From Zonotrichia leucophrys gambelii (Eukaryota > Chordata > Aves > Passeriformes > Passerellidae), in contig NC_088178.1 in the NCBI RefSeq assembly GCF_028769735.1, forward strand, positions 21,092,357 to 21,156,356: a DNA stretch of 64,000 nucleotides. The letters run 5' to 3'. Below are positions 11,101 to 20,400 of the stretch, in pieces; positions within the stretch are counted from its first letter, which is position 1; each line of letters opens with the position of its first letter. Under the pieces are notes generated by a model. That model searched no databases, was not told where the DNA came from, and saw only the letters and a list, made by a program, of their open reading frames with translations. The position numbers and the translations under genes were made by a program.

Positions 11101-11458
11101 TGTGCCAGAGGTGGCTGCCCTGCCAGTGAGGGAGCTGCGTCTGCCCTTGCTGGCACCCAGCGAGCTGGTGACACTGGAGAGCCACAATCAGCAGGACCTC
11201 CTCATCCCGGTGAGCTGCTGCCTGTTCTTAGTGTCCCCTGACTGACCTCCAGGGCTGGAGGGTGCTGTGGGATGGGCTGAGGAGCACCACACTGAGGCAG
11301 TGCTGATGCCCCCATGCCCACAGGTGGAGAGCATCGCTGCAGCCTGGCGTGCCCACGCTCTGAGGAGGGGCAGTGGGGTGCCCTCCCGCCTCTGCCGTCC
11401 CCGCCGGGGCACACGGCCCCGCGACCATCACCGTCACCTCGAGCCACACGCCAAGTAG
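4953..11458 (+). CDS. BTBD19: BTBD19, BTB/BACK domain protein
   Basis: There are eight coding exons: 4953-5041, 6964-7183, 7478-7531, 9035-9094, 10375-10443, 10758-10889, 11084-11209 and 11324-11458. They total 885 nt, or 294 aa (human about 291), with every junction in phase and GT-AG. Exon 1 encodes an MAGPGSARLQGDVAAF start and LVNNPQF. Exon 2 encodes the BTB core (SDVMFVVG, FAHRCVLACRC, FLAVIEFLYTNSV, about residues 30-103). Exons 3-5 finish the BTB domain and lead into BACK (EYGLQDLCK, EQVCEALQ, HCLAFIEG). Exons 6-7 carry the rest of BACK (VLRSDRLAVDELELVQAVREW). The C-terminus is basic and ends HHRHLEPHAK. BTB-BACK proteins usually dimerise and often serve as CUL3 adaptors. The specific role of BTBD19 is not established, and it has no Kelch repeats. 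Confidence 0.95.
5042..6963 (+). other. BTBD19: BTBD19 intron 1
   Basis: This 1.9-kb intron starts gtgagg and ends ctcccctgcag. It holds a degenerate short tandem repeat at about 5790-6025. Otherwise it is unique sequence with no second coding exon recognised. Confidence 0.85.
5790..6025 (+). repeat. Degenerate 7-mer tandem repeat
   Basis: Variants of catcctg and caacctg recur many times (for example catcctgcaatctgcatcc, catcctgcaacctgtgtcc), interrupted by single-base changes and short insertions. It looks like an old, decayed minisatellite inside BTBD19 intron 1. Boundaries are approximate. Confidence 0.7.
7532..9034 (+). other. BTBD19: BTBD19 intron 3
   Basis: This 1.5-kb intron runs from gtacgg to gtctgtcttacag. 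I see no exon, repeat family or CpG island in it. Confidence 0.8.
9095..10374 (+). other. BTBD19: BTBD19 intron 4
   Basis: This 1.3-kb intron runs from gtaaga to gttgtctcacag. It contains an A/C-rich stretch near 9645-9690 and nothing else I can name. Confidence 0.8.
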
Positions 11459-12118
11459 GGGCTGGGCAAGGAGCTTTGTCCAGCCCAGCCAGGGACTCTG
11501 CAGCGGGGCAGGCAGTGGGGCTGGGCACTGATGCTGCTGTGGCCAAGAGCATTGATAAGGTGCTTTGTCACATGTCAGTGTCAGGGCCAGGGCAGGATGC
11601 CTGGGTCACCCCAAAAGTGGTGCAGGGGCTGGGGGTAGGGTGGAGCTGGGCTATGCAATGGGTGCAAGGACACTGCAGGCTGCCCAGAGAGTGACCCAAG
11701 GGTGGTGGGGCTGCAGCGATCCCTGCGGGACAGGGATCCAAGATGAGCTCTGCCTTCCCCGGGGCCGTGCTGCCCTCCCCTGGCAGAGAGGCCGTGCTGC
11801 AGTGGGAAAAAGCACCAGCACCTACCTGGGCAGGGGCACAGGGACCCTGGGGCTTGGAGGGGGTGCAGGTACGAGGGGACACATGGGTTCTTTGCACGCA
11901 CTGCTGCACCGACAGGCTCCCAACCCCCGTCAAGCCCTACCAGCAGGCCACACACACACAGGACAGGCTGCCAGCCCCACCAAGTGCCACACACACAGTA
12001 CACAGCTCTCCTTGCACCCCCCATTGAGTGTGTGCACACAGCTGGGTCTGTCTCAAGCACACATACCCCCCCCTTCCAGCTGTGTTCCCCAGGAGAAAGG
12101 GCCGGACACAGCAGGTAA

Positions 12119-12124
12119 TTTATA
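12119..12124 (-). terminator. PTCH2: Possible PTCH2 poly(A) signal (TATAAA variant)
   Basis: I find no minus-strand AATAAA between 11.5 and 13.6 kb. The minus strand reads TATAAA here, at the end of an A/T-rich 3'UTR stretch and followed by ctgctgtgtccg. This is a variant hexamer, so the call is tentative. Confidence 0.3.
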
Positions 12125-12150
12125 TATAATATATATATTTACTCTTTAAA

Positions 12151-12198
12151 AATAAACCTTCAGTCCCCACTACCGCCTGTACAAACTACAAAAATAAA
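12151..12198 (+). terminator. BTBD19: Candidate BTBD19 poly(A) signals (two AATAAA)
   Basis: AATAAA occurs at 12151-12156 and 12193-12198, followed by the G/T-rich tggcgtgtttggggg at 12231-12245. Either would give a BTBD19 3'UTR of about 0.7 kb. On the minus strand the same zone is where PTCH2 transcripts probably end, so the two 3' ends meet or overlap. Further plus-strand AATAAA copies near 12922 and 12982 are possible distal signals. Confidence 0.55.
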
Positions 12199-12390
12199 CC
12201 TTTGCTCTCTTTGATATAAATAACTTAGATGGCGTGTTTGGGGGGGGACTGCCCGCCGTGCCCACGCCTGGCACGGGGACAGGGTCCCCAAGGCCACCCC
12301 TGCTCAGTGGCAGTGTTGGGGGGCCTGGGGCCGCAGGCACAGCAAACACCGCTGGAGTTAAAGTGCTGGGTAACGGCGCGGACGGTGCCC

Positions 12391-12424
12391 GGGATGGGGA
12401 CGGGGACAGGGATGGGGACAGGGG
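12391..12424 (+). repeat. G-run cluster (G-quadruplex motif)
   Basis: Six runs of three or four G, separated by one to three bases, form an imperfect ggggac/gggat repeat. The plus strand meets the pattern for an intramolecular G-quadruplex. Confidence 0.7.
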
Positions 12425-12730
12425 CTGGCTGCAGGGACAGCCCCGTTGCACGGGGACATGGTAAGAAATACCGTTTCCCAGCAAGATGTGCCTGGTGGCA
12501 CCATGGGAGCCCACGTCAGCGTGCAGCGCCCTGTGCGTGCTCAAGCCTGTGCCATCCCCTGGACAGAGCACAAGTGTGACACAGGGGCTGTGGTCGTGGG
12601 ACAGCTCAGGGGCTTGGCACAGCGAGAACCACTCCAAGGATCTCCCCCTTCCAAAACCCTGCCTGTGTGCTGGGGAGCAACAGGCTCCCTTTCTCCACTG
12701 TGGCACATCCATGATCTTCAGCCTTTCCAT

Positions 12731-12835
12731 ACTTGCCACTGGGGAAACTGAGGCACAGACTAGCATGTTGGAAGGGATGAGCTGCCCATGGAGTGGGGGC
12801 ATGAACCAGGTCTGTGCCCCCAGGCTCCTGCTGCC
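12731..12835. mobile_element. MIR/CORE-SINE-like remnant
   Basis: The phrase ggggaaactgaggcacagac, followed about 60 nt later by gaaccaggtctgtgcccc, resembles the central and 3' parts of MIR SINEs in spacing and wording. It is diverged and short. It lies in the presumed PTCH2 3'UTR. Confidence 0.5.
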
Positions 12836-13528
12836 TCCAGTGGGCAGCCCTGCACTGGGCAAAGGGTCTGCCCGCTCCCTGCCTGCACCCTGGGCAGCCA
12901 GGTGAGGCTGTAGGCTGAGAAATAAATCTTTTAAAATAAGCTTAAAAATATATATCTCTCTATAGATAGTTTCCCTTTGCAATAAATAAAGGTGGGGGTG
13001 CCCACCCTAGGCCTTGCCCATGGCATGCCAGGGCATAGCTGGCTCTGGGGCTGCCCCCTTATCAGCACAGGGGGCATCAGGGCACCCTGTTGGGGTACCC
13101 CAGCTCATGGCCTGGGATGGGTGGTCCCAGGAGGAGGTGATGGGGAGCAGGCAGTGACCCCACAGAGGGGGAGCTGGCATGGCACCGAGTCCACCTTGCC
13201 AGCAGCTCCAGAAACAGAGGGGGGAGTTAGTGCTTCCATTTCTGGGGGACAATAAGTCCAGGGCAGGATAACCCCAAGCCCTGGGTGATAGGACATGGCA
13301 CCAACGGTACAGCCTCGGGTGAGGGACACACGGGCACGGCATGGCCTGCACACAGCTTGCATAGAAGTGCCAGCCTGCCCTACCAAGCCCCGGTGCAGGG
13401 TGCAGGGGGCTGGTCCTCCTCGGCCAAGACCGCTCCAGCGATTAGCAGCACGACAACGGGTGACCCCGCTCTGCACCCTCCTGTGCCCACTGGGTGCTGG
13501 GGAGATGCTCTGCCCAGGAACCAGCAAT

Positions 13529-13628
13529 CTGTAGGGAGAGAGATCTGGGGGTCAGTTGGGTCCCTCCACACCCACCCTGCACCCCACGCTGCCATGCCCA
13601 GCCCTGGGTAGGGTGTCCCCAAGCTCAC
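13529..13628 (-). other. PTCH2: Predicted 100-bp 3'UTR intron of PTCH2
   Basis: On the minus strand the PTCH2 stop TAG (13631-13629) is immediately followed by GTGAGC, a good donor. One hundred bases later ctctctccctacag|ATT is a strong acceptor at 13528. If spliced, the stop codon is the last codon of its exon and the remaining 3'UTR is a separate exon. A stop that close to the junction should not trigger nonsense-mediated decay. Confidence 0.5.
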
Positions 13629-14432
13629 CTAGCGCCAGGCACCTGCCCCGTGGTGGTGTCCCATGTTCTGCATCTCAAAGGTGTCGGGCACAGCGGCGCC
13701 GCTGGTGCTGGGCTCGTCCAGGCAGTCCCGCTCGCCACTGGTGAAGCCCTCAGGGCTGAAGGCGGGGTAGGAGCCGGGCAGTGAGGGGTGCAGGGCCACT
13801 GTCACCGACGCGGTGGCCGTGACGGTGGTGTAGCTGCCGGCAGGACCCTGCAGGTGGGTGCTGTAGGTGGGCAGGGCTGCAGGGGGCGCTGGCCGGGTGC
13901 CCGCTGGGCAGGGCTGAGGAGGATCTCGGGGCAGCGTGGTGCACGGCTCCCCGAAGGGCAGGGGGGCTGCAGGCTGAGGGCCAGACGCCTCTTTCTTCCC
14001 CTGAGCCTCCAGGCTGTCCTTGTAGGGCTTCAGCACCTGGAGGGGGAGCATGAAGCATGAGGGCCCCCAGTCATACTGAGCATCCCTCTGGCAACACCAC
14101 CAGCCCCCATCCCCCAGCTCTATCCATGACCTTCTCCCTGGGGCTGCAGGGGAGTTGGAAATGCCACAGTGGGTAGAGACACTCACAGTGATGCGGGGGA
14201 AGCTGGGGTCCTTGCCAGCCTCCAGTAGGATGTGTGCTGGGGCAGGAGGCACAACGAAGGGTCCCCTTGGGCTGCCTGGCCCCACGCTCTCCGTGTAGTG
14301 CTCCGTGTCAGAGGGCTCAGGGAAGGTGGCGGGCCAGGCTGGAGCACGCCGGACGTACAGTCCCCCAGGGCCCAGACATGGGGGTATCGACTCTGGTGGG
14401 GGTAGGCAGGGGCCATTATCCACCAGGGATGC
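13629..14432 (-). CDS. PTCH2: PTCH2 C-terminal tail exons 22-23
   Basis: Exon 22 (14432-14187) and exon 23 (14036-13629) encode residues 1138-1354, a Pro/Ser-rich cytoplasmic tail. It contains [31 protein letters not shown] and, near the end, [14 protein letters not shown]. The last block occurs in PTCH1 and PTCH2 tails. The first two resemble the PTCH1 tail and are absent from the short human PTCH2 tail as I recall it. No PPxY ubiquitin-ligase motif is evident; the nearest is LPTY. Confidence 0.88.
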   Translation of the reverse strand, partial: ASLVDNGPCLPPPESIPPCLGPGGLYVRRAPAWPATFPEPSDTEHYTESVGPGSPRGPFVVPPAPAHILLEAGKDPSFPRITVSVSTHCGISNSPAAPGRRSWIELGDGGWWCCQRDAQYDWGPSCFMLPLQVLKPYKDSLEAQGKKEASGPQPAAPLPFGEPCTTLPRDPPQPCPAGTRPAPPAALPTYSTHLQGPAGSYTTVTATASVTVALHPSLPGSYPAFSPEGFTSGERDCLDEPSTSGAAVPDTFEMQNMGHHHGAGAWR

Positions 14433-17400
14433 CTGGGGAGAGAACACAGGTCAGAGGAGCCAGGGACAGAGGAGTATGGAGAAGTAGGGAGTAAGGGTTG
14501 ATGCGAGGATGGGGATGTGGGTGATGCCAGGTGAAGCAGGGATGGGATCAAATGCATCAGGGAGGGGTGGGGAAAGTTGTGTGCGGAATGGAGCAGGAAC
14601 AAAGTCAGGTAGGTATGGGGCAAGTAGGATATGGGTCAGAGAAAGGATGAGGTAAAAGAGGGATGGTACAGGGCAAAAGATGGACTGAGATTGGTTTCGA
14701 GATGAAGTTGGGACTGGACAAGGCAAAGATGGATAAAGGGCAAAAGGTGGGCAGGGAGAGGGGCAATGGGGGATGGAGAGACAGGGTACAGGGCTGGGGA
14801 GGATAAGGGAGAGGAGGGATGGAGGGGTCTTGTACCTCAGGGGGTGGCCCGATGACAGAGAGCAGCACGGGCAGCAGCACCAGCCCATTGAGCAGCCCCA
14901 GCAGCGTCAGGATGGTCAGCACCGCAAAGAAATACCTGAGGGCGCCATAGGCACATGGGGTAAGCAGGCACAGCCATCATGAGCCTTTCCTATCACAAAC
15001 ATGGCTTCCCACTCCACACCCCCTGGCCCTGCCATGTCTCCCCAGCCTCCAGGCAAGATGGAATGGCAGTCCCCAGCAAGATGTCCTCACCAGCTACCCC
15101 ACATCCCCACTACCAGACAGGGGGACTGCCACACCCACCAGCCCCTACTGCCCAAGTTCTTGTAGGGCAGCACGTGGCTGATTTACCCTTCTTCAGTGCT
15201 CACCTCATGATGAAATCAAACTCAGAGCCAGCCAGCATGAGGACACCCAGGAGGGTGGAAACAGCACCATCCATCACAGGTGCAAAAGTGTGCTCCAGTG
15301 CTGCAGCTGAGCGCACGTTCCTGCTCCCCGCAGCTGTCAGGAAGCCCTGAGTGGGATGGAAATGTCATGCGGGACTGTCCCCATGTGCCACCCATGATGG
15401 GCCACCCATTAGGACATGGCCAAGCGGGTGAGGGTGCCAGGGAGTGGGAACTGGGATCAGCCTGTACTCACCAGGGCCACATGGACAGTAAACTCCACAC
15501 CGATGCCCACCGAGGCAATGAGGATGACCACAGGGATGGCGCTCAGCTTGATGCCCATCAGCCCCATGATGCCAAACAATTCCACAGCAATCATGGCCAG
15601 GATGGAGACCTGGAGGGTGATGGGGTCAATGAGAGATGGCTTTGATTGGCTGTCCCCCATCCCTGGCAAGCCTGACTCTACTCCATACAGAGCAGCCTCA
15701 CCTCCCTGACCCTTTTCCCTCTATTTGGAGTGTCCCTTTGTCCCATCTTCTGGGGATAGCCCTCACCCTGCTCTGCATGGATGTCATCAAACCCCTGCCC
15801 ACTACACACATTCCCAACATAACAGGTTCCCTGATCACTCCATGTGGCTCCCCCAACAACTGCCACCTCCACATGGGTGTTCCTGTCACTCTCTTCTGCA
15901 TGGATGTATCCAGGGCCCCCTGTTCTCTTCATCAATGATATAACTAATCCCTCCATACAGGAGTCCCCCACCCACTGCCACCCTCATATGGGCATCCCTT
16001 CCCTCCCCTGGCCACTCCATCACCCAATTCCCATGAAGCAGGAACCCAGGGCCACTCAGCAGGATGGGAGAAAGGCTGGATGTCCCTGTCCCCACCCATC
16101 AGGCCCATCCCAGTGCATCAGGGTGCGTACTCACGATGATGCCGGCGGTCCAGGGGTTGAGCAGCAGCAAGGCGCACACGAGGAAGGTGCAGGCCAGCAG
16201 GATGCTGATGGCCAGCAGGAACCAGTGCCGCAGGCCGATGTACTGCTCCCAGAAGAGGAAGGGGTAGCCACTGGGGTAGCTCAGCACGCCGTGGCGCTGC
16301 GCAGCCTCCTGGCAGATGGCCCGAACGCTCTCAATCGCCTCCACAAAGTCAGACGTGCGACGCAGCCCGCTCAGGTAGAAGGGGAACTGGGCAAACTCCA
16401 GTGGCTGGGCTGCTGGGACTGTGAGGAGATCACAGGCAGTGTGAGGGTATGGGCAGTGCGGGTGGACAGGCAGCACAAGAGCACCAACCTGATGCCTGGC
16501 TGGCCACCACAGGTCTGAGGAGTGCGTAGGGAACAGACTGGGGTCAAGGAGGAGGGCAGGGCATTTCTCTGCCTGTAGGATTTTTGTGCATTAGTGGGTT
16601 ACTCTTTGCAGTGAGATGCTCCTGGGCTGGAGCAGGTGTGTGTTGCTAAGCACAAGGGGAATACACAGGGGGATGCTCAGGGTGTGGGATGCAGGAGGAT
16701 GAGGGTTAAGCATGGGGAAGCAAGGCAGTTTACCAGACGGGGTGAGGGAGTGAGGGGTTTCCCTTCAAGGCAAAAATGTGTGGGGAATGGGGTACTCTGC
16801 AGAAGGATACCAGGGGCAGAGGGGACCTTGAGGAGCCCACCATGCTCACTCACTTCGCAGGTTCTCGCCTGTGGTGTCGTACTTGTCATGAATCCACTCG
16901 GGGGGTGGGGGGTAGAAGTTGGCCTGGGAGGCAGCAAAGCCCAGGGGGTCGTTGCTGGCCCACACTGTCAGGCAGATGTAGAAGGTGTCGGGGGGAATGA
17001 TGCCATTCTCATCCACCAGTCGCCGCGTGGTCAGCTACAGGAGAGACCAGGAGTGGACATGAGCTGGGCAGCTGGGGCAGAGACATCCCCAGCCCAGTCA
17101 GCCCAGCGCTGTCATCACTCACCTGGTTGAAGTTGAAGGGCTCCTTCTTGTTGCCGGTCTGGATGAGGAGCTTGTATGCCAGTGCCCCATCCTCGGAGCC
17201 ATTGCGGTAGCTGTCATGAGTGATGCGCCCAGCCTGCCAGTCCCTGTCAAAGGTGGCCTGAAGCCCTGGGGATGCAGAATGGGGGGTAAGCATTCCTGGG
17301 GATACACCACCCTGCACACCACCCCGTGTGACCCAGGGAGTGTGGTGCCAAAGGGATGGACACAGAAACCCCAAGGCTCAGCTTCCAGTGCTGGGCACCT

Positions 17401-20400
17401 TGGGACCATCCTCCCCAGGGTGCTGCACACAAGGGAGGGCATTCCCAGGTCAGTGGGGAGCATGCAGGCTGAGGAGAGGACTGTCAGGCAGGGGAAGTCA
17501 TGGAGAAGAGGCATGTCCCTCACCTCTCAGCCAGTCCTGGAAGTAATGGAGCCACATTTTAGGCAGGTCTCGGTTGCCCTCCCGCACCACGTACTTGACG
17601 GTGCTGAAGGCCTGGTGCAGGCTCAGCAGGGCAGCCTGGGCTCCCGGGTAGTGGAATCCACCCTTAGTGACAATGAACATGTTGTAGAAGGAGAAGTACT
17701 TGAACTGGGCCGAGATGAAGGCGTGTGCCTTGGTGTCCCGTGGCACGATGTCCGTCAGGTAGAGGCCATCATGTACCATGGTGGTGCCATAGAGGCTCAG
17801 CCCTAGCAGTGCCAGGAACAGCACCACCACCACCACCTGTGGGGACAATGGGGAGGTCAGAAACAGTCCTGTGCCACCCACCCACCCTGAGTGGCACCAC
17901 CAACCAGGGCTGTCCCCCCCTCACCTTGGTCCGGGTGCGCAGAAGGAGTGGGGCGTACTTCTCCCGGGCGAAATCAGCGAGGCTCCAGCGGCAGAAGGGC
18001 AGGGGGACACACTCCCGGCCACCCTTGGCCTCATCCAGCTGCGACAGCAGATCCCGGGTGGAGCTGGATGGGGCGAAGACCTGCGAGCCCAAGGGATCAC
18101 TGTGGGGCAGCAGGATGGCAGGTGAGGTGCACACCTGGGAGGTGGGTGGCAGGACAGTGACAATGTGGTGGCCCGAGGGGTCACACCGGGTGAAGGCTTG
18201 CACGGTGGTGGTGATCTGGGTGCTGGTGGCCATGCCGGGGTGCCCATAAGGAGATGGGTGGCAGGCATGGTTGTCGTTGGCATCAGCAAGCTCTTGAGGC
18301 TGGATCTGGATGACCCTTGAGGAGCAAGGGCTGCATGGAGAGAGTGGAGGAGAGAGAGAAGGATGAGATATTTAGTCACCCTCTCTTCTTTAGGGAGCTG
18401 TGGGGTCAGACCCAGCCCAGCCTGCCCAGTGCCAGTACCTGTAGAAGCAACAGAGGATGTCGAGCCGGCGTTTCTCCCGGCGGTGCAGGTCCAGGCTCAG
18501 GATGGCAGGGAAAACAAAGAGCACCATGGCGAAGTTGAACACAACAACCACTGCAGCCTGCAGGTATTGGGGGACACACGTCAGAGAGGGGTCTGGCCAT
18601 CCCTTCCCATCCCCTGGAAAGGGACTGTGGCCCTACCTGGAGGGAGAAGGCACGCAGGGCAGGGATGGGCACCAGGGCTGCCATGAAGAAGGCAATCATG
18701 TTGCTGACAGAGGTGAGAGCCACGCTGGTCCCCGTGCGCTTCAGACACTCACCCGTCCGCTCCTGCAGGGACAGAGAAGGGGTGATGAGAGGGACCATGG
18801 GGAGGCAGGAGGAGGCCGAGAAGCCCCTGGGCAGTGCTCAGTGCTCACCTTGAAGGGGATGTGCTGGCTCGTCTCGGTGAAGGCGTGAGCCAAGAGGAAC
18901 ATGTCATCCACCCCAATGCCGAGGGCCAGGAAGGGCAGGACCTGCCACAGAGCAGTTGGCATGAGCAGAGGGACATGGTCACCACCTGAGAGGGGACTCA
19001 GGGTCCCACCCACCTCACAGTACCCAGCTCTTCCCCCAGCACATACCTGGGTGGTGGCTGCATTGAAGGAGATGCCCAGCAGTGAGCAAAGCCCCAGGCC
19101 AGAGGCGACGGAGAGAGCCACAAGCAGGACCCCAGCCAGGCCCACAGCCCCTTGGGACTTGGAGCAGTCCCACCGCAGCATGGTGACACAGGCGTAGGCC
19201 AGCTGCAAGAGCACAGTGGGTTAGCAGGGGCCTTGGGGGAGATGGAGGGATGGCAGAGGACAGAGAGAGGGGGCACACATACCATGAGGAGGTAGCCCCC
19301 AGCCACCCGGATGACGCTGACGTCAGAGAAGGACTTCATGATGTCGTTGAGTGTGGTGGTGGAGAAAGCATGGACACTCTGTGTGGCGTTGGGAGGGATG
19401 GAGTCCTGTGCCAGCTGCCAGAGGTGCATCCCATTAGAGGAGTGAGGAGCCCCCTGCTCTACAGTACACCCACCCCAGAGCCACTCAGGGTGTCAGCATC
19501 ATCACTGACACTCCCTAGGGATGCGCTGGACTAAAAGAGAGTAGTGCCAGAACCCGTGGCCACATGAAAACCTGGGCACAGAGGGATGCCATGCACAGGC
19601 TCACCCCTGCCCAGCCCCATGTGGGGGCTGTTCCCAGTGCTCACCTCCACGAATTTCCTCTGCCAGGCCTCCAGGATGGCTCCTGCCTTCTCCTCGCTCC
19701 AGCTGATATCATGGATCTCGTAGTCATCCTTGAAGTGCTCATAGAGCTGCCGGGGGCTCATGAGGAGGAACATGGTCTGCAGGGCCTCGGCGCTGGGGGA
19801 CAGGCACGCACCTCGCTGGGACCGGCTGCAGCGCCCCAGGATGCAGGAATGGGTCCATCCCCCACCCCACGGCACCCATCCCCACCACAGACAGCCAGGA
19901 GAGGACCCAGGCATCCTGCCTCCTTGCTCTGCCTTGCTCTCTGGCCCCACACACTCAGCAGCCTCTGAGACAGCCCCACAGCCCCTCCTGCAGCCAGGGC
20001 AGGCGTCCTGCCCTGTGCCTGGGGATGCCCACACCACAGCAGCTCTTACCGTAGCAGCTTGCCCTGGGAGTCTTTGGTCGTGCCACCTAAAATCAGCTCC
20101 TGCTGCCAGCGCATGAACTTCCTGGAGAAGCCGTGGCAGCCCCCCGAGAGCTCGGCCGGGATGTCGGGGCTCTGTGGAGGGGAGGTGTCAGGATTGTGGG
20201 GCAGGCATGAGAGCACTCCCACACCCAATCCTGGTCCTCATGGACTGTGACCCACCTGCTGGCTCTGCTTGTTGGGGGCACTGGAGGGACACTGGGGGTC
20301 CCGGGGGTCCAGGCAGGGCCGCTCCATGTAAGCCTGTCCCACCTCTGCCTTGTCTAGCAGCTCTTTGAAGCCTTCCAGGGATGTGAACTGCCCCAGCTCC

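Larger units (their letters stand above)
12120..13528 (-). other. PTCH2: PTCH2 3'UTR (predicted)
   Basis: On the minus strand this region follows the predicted 3'UTR intron (13529-13628). Read in the PTCH2 sense it has A/U-rich patches with ATTTA at 12912-12990 and 12115-12230, a MIR-like SINE remnant (12731-12835), and a C-rich stretch opposite a G-run cluster (12391-12424). The limits are uncertain because no canonical minus-strand AATAAA is present. Confidence 0.5.

Noticed and set aside
13380..13528. Coding extension of PTCH2 beyond the TAG
   Set aside because: It requires an earlier, weaker donor before the stop. The main reading ends at TAG, so the downstream exon is treated as 3'UTR, with the alternative kept as a finding.
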